A stretch of DNA of 64,000 bases, taken from NCBI RefSeq assembly GCF_000203935.1, contig NC_008577.1:2604001-2668000 (forward strand), given 5' to 3'. The number at the start of each line of letters is the position of its first letter. The first letter of the stretch is position 1. The DNA is from Shewanella sp. ANA-3. Its GTDB lineage: Bacteria > Pseudomonadota > Gammaproteobacteria > Enterobacterales > Shewanellaceae. The notes under the pieces were generated by a model that saw only the letters and a list, made by a program, of their open reading frames with translations, was not told where the DNA came from and did no database searches. Positions 55,747 through 64,000 of the stretch are shown piece after piece. Made by a program: the position numbers and the translations under genes.

Positions 55747-56802
55747 TTAGTCTCGCTTAAGCGAGGCTAAATAGTTGAGCATTTTATCCGCCAGTTGCGG
55801 CAGTTCGACCACATGATGGATAACGCCGCGTTTAATCGCTTCCCTTGGCATACCAAACACCACACAGCTCTGTTCCCCCTGAGCAAAGGTTTTGCCCCCC
55901 TGCTGGTCGATTAATGCCATGCCATCGGCACCATCTTTGCCCATTCCTGTGAGGATAGCCGCCGTGGTATTGGCCCCCGCACACGCCGCAACCGAATTAA
56001 ACAACACATCCACCGAGGGCCTATGGCCGCTAACCTTATCACCTTGGGTCAAACGGGTCTTAAAACTGCCGCCGACTTTAATCACTTCTAAGTGCTGATC
56101 TCCGGGCGCAATATACACATAACAGGGCAATAAACGTTCGCCATCATCGGCTTGCTTAACATTCAAACGGGTAAGTTTATTTAGCCGCTCAGCAAAGGTG
56201 CGGGTAAAGCCCGGCGGCATATGTTGGGTGATCACTATCGGTGGCATGACTGCAGGAAACTGTTGCAACAGATATAAAATGGCTTCAGTGCCGCCCGTCG
56301 AAGCGCCAATTGCCAGTAGTTGAGTATTGATCACGCGATTTGCAAGGTTGGGTTTTAGGCTTGGCGGAGTCGCAGCAACGGGTTGAGTGCGTTGGGTTTT
56401 CAGCTTAGCATTCGCCGCCGATTTAATTTTCTCCAGAATCAAATCTTGATATTCATTAAAATCCTGGGGGGAGTCTAATTTCGGTTTAGGGATAAAATCC
56501 ACCGCACCTAATCCTAGCGCGTTGAAGGTGGCATCGGCGCCCTCTTCGGTTAATGAGGAAATCATTACCACCGCTGTAGGTCTGGCCTTCATCAATCGGT
56601 CTAAAAAGGTCAGCCCATCCACCTTGGGCATTTCAATATCTAATGTAATCACATCGGGGCGATGCTGATTCACCATATCCTTGGCCATATAAGCATCGGC
56701 GGCCATACCCACCAAAGATAACTCAGGATCAGCCTCGATCATTTTGCCCAATAGGTTACGGATCAGTGCCGAATCATCTACCACTAGTACTTTTATCGTC
56801 AT
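55747..56802 (-). CDS. cheB: Chemotaxis methylesterase CheB
   Basis: 351 residues. The receiver domain carries Asp55 in ITLDIEMPK. The methylesterase domain has the serine in GASTGGTEA, the His in ITQHMPPGF and the Asp of a C-terminal DGADGM segment (GKDGADGMALI). It removes methyl esters from chemoreceptors and deamidates Gln. Last gene of the che operon; only three bases separate it from cheD. Counterpart of cheR just upstream. Confidence 0.97.
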   Translation of the reverse strand: MTIKVLVVDDSALIRNLLGKMIEADPELSLVGMAADAYMAKDMVNQHRPDVITLDIEMPKVDGLTFLDRLMKARPTAVVMISSLTEEGADATFNALGLGAVDFIPKPKLDSPQDFNEYQDLILEKIKSAANAKLKTQRTQPVAATPPSLKPNLANRVINTQLLAIGASTGGTEAILYLLQQFPAVMPPIVITQHMPPGFTRTFAERLNKLTRLNVKQADDGERLLPCYVYIAPGDQHLEVIKVGGSFKTRLTQGDKVSGHRPSVDVLFNSVAACAGANTTAAILTGMGKDGADGMALIDQQGGKTFAQGEQSCVVFGMPREAIKRGVIHHVVELPQLADKMLNYLASLKRD

Positions 56803-56805
56803 CGC

Positions 56806-57426
56806 TTAGTCACCAAAAAATTCTACATCTCCGCCACTGGGCAAATTCCTGATCCGTAGGCGATATTCACTTTCCCTGTCCATAATGGTGCTGTTATGCA
56901 TCGTTTTGATTTTTCGTACTTTGACTAATCCCGTCCCGGGGAAGAAATATACTTTTCGAGGATAAAAATCGAGTAAATCCGCTGCCAATATTGGAATTTG
57001 CTCCACCTGCAAATACTCGAGCACAAACTCCGCATTGCGCTCCCCAATATTATGGGCGGTGATCCCGTTGAGCATGTTGCCGCCACCAAACACTTTAGCG
57101 ACCAAGGCGCGGCGCCGCGCACCGAGTTTGAGCAACTCGTTAATCAGCAACTCCATGGCGTATACACCGTAGCGGGCCGAATCGGTTAATATCCCAGAAC
57201 TGTTGCCATTATCGCTCGGTAATAAAAAATGGTTCATTCCCCCAATTCTTAAGTCAGGATCATAGAGGCATACTGAAATGCATGAGCCTAACACTGTGAC
57301 TATCATGGTTTGATCCCGTGTGGCGTAGAATTCTCCTGGTAGAATTTTTACGGCGTCACAGCCAAAATGATGGTCAAAATACCGATTCGGCTCGATAACA
57401 GGGTACTCAATATTCGGTTTTGGCAC
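56806..57426 (-). CDS. cheD: Chemoreceptor glutamine deamidase CheD
   Basis: 206 residues with the CheD signatures: the catalytic Cys in TVLGSCISVCL (about 46-56), His in RIGGMNHFLLP (about 76-80), and FGGGNML. CheD deamidates specific Gln residues in chemoreceptors and in some species binds CheC. Adjacent to cheR, cheB in the operon, one base after the cheR stop. Confidence 0.96.
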   Translation of the reverse strand: MPKPNIEYPVIEPNRYFDHHFGCDAVKILPGEFYATRDQTMIVTVLGSCISVCLYDPDLRIGGMNHFLLPSDNGNSSGILTDSARYGVYAMELLINELLKLGARRRALVAKVFGGGNMLNGITAHNIGERNAEFVLEYLQVEQIPILAADLLDFYPRKVYFFPGTGLVKVRKIKTMHNSTIMDRESEYRLRIRNLPSGGDVEFFGD

Positions 57427-58257
57427 TCAAGCTCCCTTTACCGCCTTGTAGGTTGTTTGGCCCACGGGCTTAATGATCTGGGGGAACATATTAAAGTTCT
57501 CCGAATGGCCAGCGATGTAGAGACCATCGTCGGCAAGGGAAAGCATCATATGTTTAAGAATGCTTTCCTGCGTTATTTTATCGAAATAAATCATGACATT
57601 GCGACAAAAAATCACATCGATGGGCGTCTTGATTGACCAAAACTCATCGACCAAATTAAGCCGCGTAAAATGCAACATCTGTTTAAGTTCAGGGACCACG
57701 CGCACATTGCCTTGTTGTGCCCCACGTCCACGCTGAAAAAACGCCTTCTTGCGCTCGGCACTCACCGCCTCGATACGCTCGATGGGGTAAATCCCCGTTT
57801 GCGCCTTGTATAACACCCGACTGTCGATATCGGAGGCGACGATTTCGATGGGAGTGTTAAAACGGCCAAAATGCTCCGCAACCACCATGGCAATCGAATA
57901 AGGCTCTTCCCCAGTACTGCTGGCCGCACACCAGATCCTTTTGGTGTGCGGATGAGCCTGCAAATATTGCCTTAAAATCTCAAAGTGATGCGGCTCGCGA
58001 AAGAATGCCGTCTGGTTAGTGGTCAGCGCATTAATAAACTCCTGGTGCTCACCCTCGTTTGCCTGCAAATACTCGAAATACGCGGTAAATCCCGCTAACT
58101 TCAGCGCCCTGATCCGCCGGACTAAGCGGCTGTACACCATAGCGTCTTTACTGTCGGCTAACTTAATCCCGGCAAATTGATACAGCCGTGTCTTCACCGT
58201 ATTAAAGTGCGCCGCCGTAAAAACAAACTCTTTCCCTAGAGGTTGATGTTCGCTCAA
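57427..58257 (-). CDS. cheR: Chemoreceptor methyltransferase CheR
   Basis: 276 residues with an N-terminal helical domain and a C-terminal AdoMet-binding domain (ASSTGEEPYSIAMV, then DVIFCRNVMIYFDK). It adds methyl groups to Glu residues of MCPs. The MCP gene directly upstream ends with an WEDF tail that CheR-type enzymes can use as a tether. The CheR stop and CheD start are adjacent. Confidence 0.97.
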   Translation of the reverse strand: MSEHQPLGKEFVFTAAHFNTVKTRLYQFAGIKLADSKDAMVYSRLVRRIRALKLAGFTAYFEYLQANEGEHQEFINALTTNQTAFFREPHHFEILRQYLQAHPHTKRIWCAASSTGEEPYSIAMVVAEHFGRFNTPIEIVASDIDSRVLYKAQTGIYPIERIEAVSAERKKAFFQRGRGAQQGNVRVVPELKQMLHFTRLNLVDEFWSIKTPIDVIFCRNVMIYFDKITQESILKHMMLSLADDGLYIAGHSENFNMFPQIIKPVGQTTYKAVKGA

Positions 58258-60231
58258 TCAAAAATCTTCCCATTCGTCTTGGTCGGCTTTATTGACCTTT
58301 GGCGCCATCGCCTTAGGTTTCACGGGCATGCGAGTCACTGTCGATGGCGGTTGCTTAACCGCTAACTTTTTGGTGCTCGCCACGGATTTGGGCGCAGCGC
58401 TGGTGTCTTCATCCACGGTAAAGTTCGCCACACTGTCGGCTAACTGCTGCGCCTGTGACTGCATGCTTTCGGCTGCGGCGGCGGCTTCTTCCACTAAGGC
58501 CGCGTTTTGCTGCGTCATTTCATCCATTTGTACTACGGCTTTGCTGATCTCATCGATGCCGATGGCCTGCTCATTCGAGGCCGAGGCAATTTCGGCCATA
58601 ATATCGTTCACCCGTTTAATGGCGATGACGATTTCTTTCATAGTATCGCCGGATTTGCCGACTAAACTGTTGCCACTCTCGATTTTGGTCACAGAGTCTG
58701 AGATCAAGGCCTTAATGTCCTTGGCCGCGTTGGCCGAACGTTGTGCCAGGCTTCTCACCTCTGAGGCCACCACCGCAAATCCACGGCCTTGCTCGCCGGC
58801 TCTGGCCGCTTCGACCGCGGCATTAAGCGCTAAGATATTGGTTTGGAAGGCAATGCCATCGATAACCCCAATAATATCGGCGATCTTACGTGCCGATTCG
58901 TTAATCGATGCCATGGTTTGCACCACTTGCTGGATAAGCTCGCCCCCATCGACGGCAACGTCGGCGGCCTTAGAGGCAAGTGCATTGGCTTGACTGGCGT
59001 TATCGGCATTTAACTTCACTGTGCCCGTCAGCTCTTCCATACTCGCTGAGGTTTGTTCAAGACTCGATGCTTGCTCCTCGGTACGACTCGATAAATCGGC
59101 ATTGCCCTGGGCGATTTCAGAAGAGGCGGTATTGATGGTATCGGCGGCTTTTTGAATGTCTCTTATCATGTAAGAGAGCTTTTCAGCCGTTTGATTTGAA
59201 TAGTTTTTCAAATCATTAAAGGTGCCTTCGTAATCGTTATAGATACGCGTGGTTAAATCACCTTCGGCGAGCGCCATCAACACCCGCGCCACATCCTGCA
59301 AACCGCGATCCGAGGTTTCAATCAAGGCATTGAGGCTATTGGCGAGCATCAAGAAGAAGCCCTGCTTACCTTGCGTCTCGGCCCGTTGGGAGAAATCCCC
59401 CGCCGCAGCCGCATTGACGATGCGCGAGATTTCTTGCTCGATTTGCACTTCGACCGTACGGTCCAGCCATTCGACGACAGAGCCTAACCGCTCACCCGTT
59501 TTAGAAATAATCGGGCTTGCGGTTAAGCGGAAGTGACAACTGGCCACTTTGATCTGCGATTCATATTTACGATCGAGCTTGTCTAACAGACTGGCTTGAT
59601 GGGCTGGATTCTTATGGAAAATATCCATCGAGCTGCCAAGAATTTTATCCACGGAGAAATGCGGCAGCGCTTGTCTTATCTCACTCTCAGATTGGCGCAG
59701 CATCGATTCCACCGAGCGGTTCATATAGATAATGGTGCGGTTGGCATCGGCGATCATCACATTGGTACTAGTATTATTCAGCGCCTCTAAAATGCGCTGC
59801 GTCGCCCGCTCGGACTCTATGCTCTCTGTTCTATCAATCCATTCAACGCCCGTGCCTAAGTGCTTATTTTCACGTGTGATAATGGGTGTGAGGATCAGCT
59901 TAAAAGTCCGTTTACCTATGGTGATTTGCGCCGTATGGGATTGGGTAAGGCGCTCGAGCATATTGCGTTGATGAGCCGGATTTTTATGGAAAATATCGAT
60001 ATTACTGCCCACCACCTTGGCCACAGAGAACTGCGGCAGCTCTTTGCGAATATCCGCCTCGGCCTCGGATAACATATTCAATACCGCTTTATTGGCGTAG
60101 ATAATATTGCGGTTGCTGTCGGCGATCATAAAGCTGTTGCCGCTGTTATCTAATAATTGGAAATAGCGTTGCAGCTCTTCTTCCTTTTGCTGGCGCGCCT
60201 CTTCATTTCCAAACACATTGAAAATACCCAT
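58258..60231 (-). CDS. Cytosolic methyl-accepting chemotaxis protein with two PAS domains
   Basis: 657 residues with no membrane helix, so a soluble receptor. PAS domains at about 20-130 ([21 protein letters not shown]) and about 135-250 ([21 protein letters not shown]) lie before a HAMP-like segment and the methyl-accepting signalling domain with its hairpin tip ([33 protein letters not shown]). The two PAS domains could sense redox state, oxygen or a metabolite. The C-terminal WEDF resembles the CheR/CheB-binding pentapeptide. It is encoded among the che genes and probably works with this CheA and CheW. Confidence 0.95.
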   Translation of the reverse strand: MGIFNVFGNEEARQQKEEELQRYFQLLDNSGNSFMIADSNRNIIYANKAVLNMLSEAEADIRKELPQFSVAKVVGSNIDIFHKNPAHQRNMLERLTQSHTAQITIGKRTFKLILTPIITRENKHLGTGVEWIDRTESIESERATQRILEALNNTSTNVMIADANRTIIYMNRSVESMLRQSESEIRQALPHFSVDKILGSSMDIFHKNPAHQASLLDKLDRKYESQIKVASCHFRLTASPIISKTGERLGSVVEWLDRTVEVQIEQEISRIVNAAAAGDFSQRAETQGKQGFFLMLANSLNALIETSDRGLQDVARVLMALAEGDLTTRIYNDYEGTFNDLKNYSNQTAEKLSYMIRDIQKAADTINTASSEIAQGNADLSSRTEEQASSLEQTSASMEELTGTVKLNADNASQANALASKAADVAVDGGELIQQVVQTMASINESARKIADIIGVIDGIAFQTNILALNAAVEAARAGEQGRGFAVVASEVRSLAQRSANAAKDIKALISDSVTKIESGNSLVGKSGDTMKEIVIAIKRVNDIMAEIASASNEQAIGIDEISKAVVQMDEMTQQNAALVEEAAAAAESMQSQAQQLADSVANFTVDEDTSAAPKSVASTKKLAVKQPPSTVTRMPVKPKAMAPKVNKADQDEWEDF

Positions 60232-60236
60232 TATGA

Positions 60237-60749
60237 TTACTCCTGATCAGACAGACTATTTGCATCAATTAGACCCAGCTCATCACTGCTGATCAGAGCC
60301 TGTATATTTACCAAAATGATCATCTTGTCTTCTACCGTGGCCAGCCCCTTAAGGTAACGGCTATCGAAGGCCACCCCAAACTCGGGAGCGGGTAGAATTT
60401 CTTCGGCGGCGAGTTTAATCACATCCGACACCGCGTCGACGACAATCCCGACGATACGGTCAAACACATTCAACATAATGACGATGGTGAACTCGTTGTA
60501 GGTCGCACTGCCCACGGCAAACTTCATCCTTAAATCGACAATCGGAACGATATCGCCCCTGAGATTGAGCACGCCTTTGATAAAACTCGGCGCATTGGCA
60601 ATTTTGGTGACGGGTTCATAACCGCGGATCTCCTTCACCGACATAATGTCGAGCGCGTAATGTTCTTCACCCAGCACAAAGCTTAAAAACTCGACCTCAT
60701 CGTGGACGCTATATTCCTGCTTACTCGCCGTGTTCGTGCGGTTATCCAT
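60237..60749 (-). CDS. cheW: Chemotaxis adaptor CheW
   Basis: 170 residues, a single CheW domain: [50 protein letters not shown] is the characteristic two-lobed SH3-type fold with its conserved GxxNxRG. It links the receptor to CheA. Five bases follow the cheW stop before the MCP start, and cheA precedes it by 14 bp, in one minus-strand operon. Confidence 0.97.
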   Translation of the reverse strand: MDNRTNTASKQEYSVHDEVEFLSFVLGEEHYALDIMSVKEIRGYEPVTKIANAPSFIKGVLNLRGDIVPIVDLRMKFAVGSATYNEFTIVIMLNVFDRIVGIVVDAVSDVIKLAAEEILPAPEFGVAFDSRYLKGLATVEDKMIILVNIQALISSDELGLIDANSLSDQE

Positions 60750-60763
60750 TGCGACATCCTTAG

Positions 60764-62878
60764 TTAATTTTTGATATGCAGTGCAAGTGATTCAACATCG
60801 AGGATCAAGGCCACGCTGCCATCGCCCATGATGGTCGCCCCCGATACACCGGGGATCCGCCGATAGTGTTTTTCAAGGCTCTTGATCACCACTTGTTGCT
60901 GCCCGACGAGTGCATCGACACACAGGCCAAAGCGTTTATTATTGCTTTCGAGCAAGACCACTATGCCGGCTTCTGGCGTCTTGGCTTGGGGTTCTATTTC
61001 CATTAATTGATAGAGGTTTAGCAGGGGTAAATATTCTTCCCGCACCCTGAGTAACCGCTCTTTAGCCAAAAATTTAAGCTGCTCGGTTTGTGGCTGTATC
61101 GATTCAATAATGTGCACTAAGGGCAAGATATAGATTTGATTGCCCACGCTGACACTCATGCCATCGACTATGGCTAAGGTAAGAGGAAGCTGGATTTCGA
61201 AGGTCGCGCCCTCGCCCGCAACGGAATCAATATCGATGCGACCGCCTAAGGCCTCAATATTCTTGCGCACCACATCCATACCCACGCCGCGACCAGAGAC
61301 ATCGGTGACCTCAGCGGCCGTTGAGAACCCCGCGGCAAAGATCAATTGCCATACTTGCTTGTCCGTCATGTTCTCAGGCAGTGCCATGCCATTTTCCCGG
61401 GCCTTTTGCAAAATGCGCTCGCGGTTTAAACCGCCGCCATCATCGTGAACGGCGATCACTATACTGCCGCCACGCTGACTCGCCTTAAGGGACAACACAC
61501 CGACCTCACTTTTACCTGCCGCGACTCTTTTTTCTGGCTTTTCAATACCATGGTCTAGACTGTTGCGTACGAGATGGGTCAAAGGGTCGACCAACTTTTC
61601 GATCATTCCCTTATCAATTTCAGTGTTACCGCCTTCAATCACCAGAGTGACATTTTTGCCAAGCTGCTCCGACAAATCCCGCACCAAACGATGGAAACGG
61701 TTAAACACGAACGACACGGGTAACATGCGCACCGACATCACGGCTTCCTGCATTTCCCGGGTATTGCGCTCTAACTCATTGAGCGCGGTTTTAAGCCGCT
61801 CACCTAATTCACCGCCCAGTTCATTGCCTATAAGAGTGAGCATGGATTGGGTGATCACCAATTCACCCGCCAGATTAACTAAGGTATCTATCTTGGAGGT
61901 TTCCACCCTCAAGGTGGCATCTTGAGTCGATGTGCTCGCCTTTTTCGCCACTTGGCTAGAGGCAGCTGGTGTTGCTGATGTCGTATTCATCGCAGGGGAT
62001 GAAGCTAAATGGGTTTGCGCCTCCAGTTTTACATCCGTAGTCGCTTGAGATTTAAGTTGGGCGCTGTCTTTAGGCGGCTTTTTTGAACGAGCCGTTTTGG
62101 CGTCAGATTGTTCAACCAAGGTTTTATATACCGGCTTATCAGTTACTTGCACATTCTGAATCGGTGTTGATAACGCGTCCAACTCATTTGCAAAACTCTC
62201 TGCTGTCAGTGATTCAAAAAAGCCGTAACCTAATTCATCGTCACTCACAGCAGCATGGGTTGCGGAATCTGCAGCGTTTGAATGAATATCCTCGACGCGG
62301 ATTTCCTTTGCGGTATAAGCCTCGTCAAAAAAGCCGAAATGTTCCGTTTCATCGACCAGCCCCAGCTCGACTTCATCTTCAAAAAAACCAAAACTCGCAT
62401 CTTCTTGTGATGCCGAATTGGTTGATACCGCAGCAGGTTTCTCTTGGTTAGCGGTCTCGACAACCTTGGCCGCCTGGGTCGAAAACGGCTCACCATTTAA
62501 CGCCGCCACTAACTGGTTTTTAGCAAACTCCACCTGTTGCCAATCGATAGGTTCTTCCTCTCGATAGAGATTTAAAATATGCGACAGGGTATCGACGGTA
62601 CGAAGCAAGAGATCAATGACGGAGGATGACAGCTCAAACGTGCCCTTTCGGGTTTTATCGAGCAAATTCTCCATTACGTGAGTCACACTGGTCAGCGCGG
62701 TAAAACCAAAGATTCCACTGCCCCCTTTAATCGAATGGGCGGCACGGAAGATGGTATTTAGTTCTTCGGGATCGGGGGCGGCTAAATCTAATGCAAGGAG
62801 CAATTGCTCCATATTTTCAAGATGTTCGTGGCTTTCTTCAAAAAAAACCTGATGGAACTCTGCCATATTAATGGACAT
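60764..62878 (-). CDS. cheA: Chemotaxis histidine kinase CheA
   Basis: 704 residues. HPt domain with His48 in FRAAHSIKGG, P2-like Ser/Ala-rich linker (about 135-300), dimerisation helices, a HATPase with N-box HLVRNSLDHGIE and GRGVGMD, and a C-terminal CheW-like regulatory domain. It autophosphorylates His48 and passes the phosphate to CheY or CheB. It is long for CheA (E. coli 654) mainly because of the linker. Between cheY and cheW in the operon. Confidence 0.97.
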   Translation of the reverse strand: MSINMAEFHQVFFEESHEHLENMEQLLLALDLAAPDPEELNTIFRAAHSIKGGSGIFGFTALTSVTHVMENLLDKTRKGTFELSSSVIDLLLRTVDTLSHILNLYREEEPIDWQQVEFAKNQLVAALNGEPFSTQAAKVVETANQEKPAAVSTNSASQEDASFGFFEDEVELGLVDETEHFGFFDEAYTAKEIRVEDIHSNAADSATHAAVSDDELGYGFFESLTAESFANELDALSTPIQNVQVTDKPVYKTLVEQSDAKTARSKKPPKDSAQLKSQATTDVKLEAQTHLASSPAMNTTSATPAASSQVAKKASTSTQDATLRVETSKIDTLVNLAGELVITQSMLTLIGNELGGELGERLKTALNELERNTREMQEAVMSVRMLPVSFVFNRFHRLVRDLSEQLGKNVTLVIEGGNTEIDKGMIEKLVDPLTHLVRNSLDHGIEKPEKRVAAGKSEVGVLSLKASQRGGSIVIAVHDDGGGLNRERILQKARENGMALPENMTDKQVWQLIFAAGFSTAAEVTDVSGRGVGMDVVRKNIEALGGRIDIDSVAGEGATFEIQLPLTLAIVDGMSVSVGNQIYILPLVHIIESIQPQTEQLKFLAKERLLRVREEYLPLLNLYQLMEIEPQAKTPEAGIVVLLESNNKRFGLCVDALVGQQQVVIKSLEKHYRRIPGVSGATIMGDGSVALILDVESLALHIKN

Positions 62879-62896
62879 AGCACACCCCGACCTAAG

Positions 62897-63262
62897 TTAG
62901 CCCAGCACTTTGGCTGTGATAGCTAATAACTTTTGGGGGTCAAAGGGCTTGACCATCCATCCCGTGGCGCCAGCGGCTCGTCCTTGGGCCTTCATATCTT
63001 CACCGGCTTCAGTGGTCAGCATCACAATCGGCGTGCGTATAAAGGCCGACATGCCTCTGAGGGATTTGATTAAGGTTAAGCCATCCATACGGGGCATATT
63101 TTGATCCGTCAAAATAAAATCGAATCGTTGCCCACCGCATAAATCTAAGGCTTCACGGCCATCCTTTGCTAATACGACTTGGTAATTGGCCGACTTTAAT
63201 GTCGCCTCGACCATCTGTCTAATCGCGGCCGAGTCATCAACAATTAATATTTTTTTGCTCAT
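62897..63262 (-). CDS. cheY: CheY-like single-domain response regulator
   Basis: 121 residues, a lone receiver domain with the acidic pocket IVDDSAAIR, acceptor Asp53 in ILTDQNMP, Thr in VMLTTEA and Lys in WMVKPFD. It is the output or phosphate sink of the CheA kinase. The ATG begins right after the TAA of the upstream phosphatase/kinase gene (TAAATG), coupling the two. Whether it binds the flagellar motor cannot be told. Confidence 0.95.
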   Translation of the reverse strand: MSKKILIVDDSAAIRQMVEATLKSANYQVVLAKDGREALDLCGGQRFDFILTDQNMPRMDGLTLIKSLRGMSAFIRTPIVMLTTEAGEDMKAQGRAAGATGWMVKPFDPQKLLAITAKVLG

Positions 63263-64000
63263 TTACAATTCCATTATGACTTTAGTTTTATTTCCTGGAG
63301 CCACTAATTCATAGCTCTTACAAAGAGACTTGACTAATAAAAGCCCACGACCCGAAATTTGAAACCAATCTGTTGATGCAGCCTGCTCTTTGGGGATATA
63401 ACCCTCACCACTGTCGGACACGATAATCTTGAGTTCATTTAACTGTGCATGCCATTCGAGCTCGACCTTGACCCAGTCAGAAGCGATCAATTTGTCTATG
63501 CTGCCTTCACGTATACTGTGGTACAGTTCAAAGCTCTCGGGATCATTTTTAAGTCGCGAGTCTAACTTAAGCACACCATGGTCCACTGCGTTGGTAACTA
63601 ACTCAGAAACAACAGTAAATACCCTCTGACTAAACGTAGTAGAAAACCCAAAAATATTCAAAAACTGATTCAGTGAATTTAAATAATCGACATTTAACAG
63701 CATTGACCCCATCATTTTTATCGCCCAAGCAAACTCCCCTTTCATGCATATTTGACTCGATTTATGTTCTCGTTCTCGATACCAGTTATTTAATAACTCA
63801 AAATCGAGTACGCAGACGGCAATATCATCGGTTATCTCATGTTCAAAAATACTTTTGAGTTTTGCTTTAAGGTGCTCGGTTAAATCGCGGCCGTAAAAAC
63901 TCAGCAGTGAAATCACGCTATCCATGCCAAAAAAAACACCGCCTTTACTCTGTTGCTCGATTAAACCGTCACTAAGTAGACAAATTCGGCCAGTTTTAGG
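63263..64000 (-). CDS. SpoIIE-type phosphatase with anti-sigma kinase domain, C-terminal part
   Basis: Partial gene entering from the right; the same frame continues without a stop to base 64000, so the ATG at 63925 is internal. The first visible part (GRICLLSDGLIEQQ) is the end of a SpoIIE/RsbU-type PP2C phosphatase domain, and the C-terminal 130 residues are a HATPase of the anti-sigma-factor type (VSELVTNAVDHGV, then SDSGEGYIP and GRGLLLV). Such fusions control partner-switch anti-anti-sigma proteins. Its stop abuts the cheY start, as in other Shewanella-type che clusters. Confidence 0.88.
   Translation of the reverse strand, partial: PKTGRICLLSDGLIEQQSKGGVFFGMDSVISLLSFYGRDLTEHLKAKLKSIFEHEITDDIAVCVLDFELLNNWYREREHKSSQICMKGEFAWAIKMMGSMLLNVDYLNSLNQFLNIFGFSTTFSQRVFTVVSELVTNAVDHGVLKLDSRLKNDPESFELYHSIREGSIDKLIASDWVKVELEWHAQLNELKIIVSDSGEGYIPKEQAASTDWFQISGRGLLLVKSLCKSYELVAPGNKTKVIMEL

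Overview
The window reads as a chromosomal segment of a Shewanella-type gammaproteobacterium. The evidence is an rsx/rnf operon ending in nth, a che cluster ordered cheB-cheD-cheR-mcp-cheW-cheA-cheY, an ABC-F gene of the YbiT type, a TonB receptor followed by a beta-propeller phytase, and several c-di-GMP signalling proteins. This is inferred from gene content and protein similarity I recognise; no database search was run.

Layout. 1-3415: backbone, the end of rsxC followed by rsxD, rsxG, rsxE and nth. 3529 to roughly 30.4-30.8 kb: a genomic island that is visibly more AT-rich than its surroundings. It opens with three tyrosine-recombinase-like genes and a small coiled-coil gene, all translationally coupled. 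Next, on the minus strand, come small unknown genes, an HNH protein and a three-gene pPIWI-RE island (restriction-endonuclease-like protein, DinG/XPD-type helicase, PIWI protein). A four-gene Wadjet/MksBEFG-like SMC system follows (JetD, JetC, JetA, JetB order) with a divergent WYL-type regulator. The far end holds an intact IS1634-like element (DUF4277-type transposase) inserted in a decayed IS200/IS605 tnpA, then a two-gene small-protein cassette, a 33-residue membrane protein and about 600 bp without genes. The island therefore stacks two anti-plasmid/anti-phage type systems behind a mobility module.

30.8-36 kb: backbone with an iron-type PepSY membrane protein operon behind a Fur-like site, a metallo-beta-lactamase-fold hydrolase, an unknown protein and a CLCA_X-like metalloprotein. 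36-44.6 kb: signalling genes, namely a five-gene overlapping operon (small protein, XRE-type regulator, REC-EAL phosphodiesterase, HPt-like protein, hybrid histidine kinase), a Bcr/CflA-type exporter, an AraC regulator and a membrane GGDEF protein with a degenerate active site. 45.2-50 kb: a TonB receptor and phytase pair behind a good Pho-box candidate, suggesting phytate use under phosphate starvation. 50.3-55.6 kb: ybiT, an SRPBCC protein, a NERD protein and an HPt-REC-REC-GGDEF protein. 55.7-64 kb: a chemotaxis operon on the minus strand, entered from the right by a partial SpoIIE-phosphatase/anti-sigma-kinase protein.

The strongest points for follow-up are the pPIWI-RE island, whose first gene carries an in-frame MerR-type DNA-binding domain with no standard start codon next to two identical palindromes; the Wadjet-like operon with an unusual gene order, a short JetD and paired TATC-N4-GATA sites; and the Pho box in front of the phytase locus.
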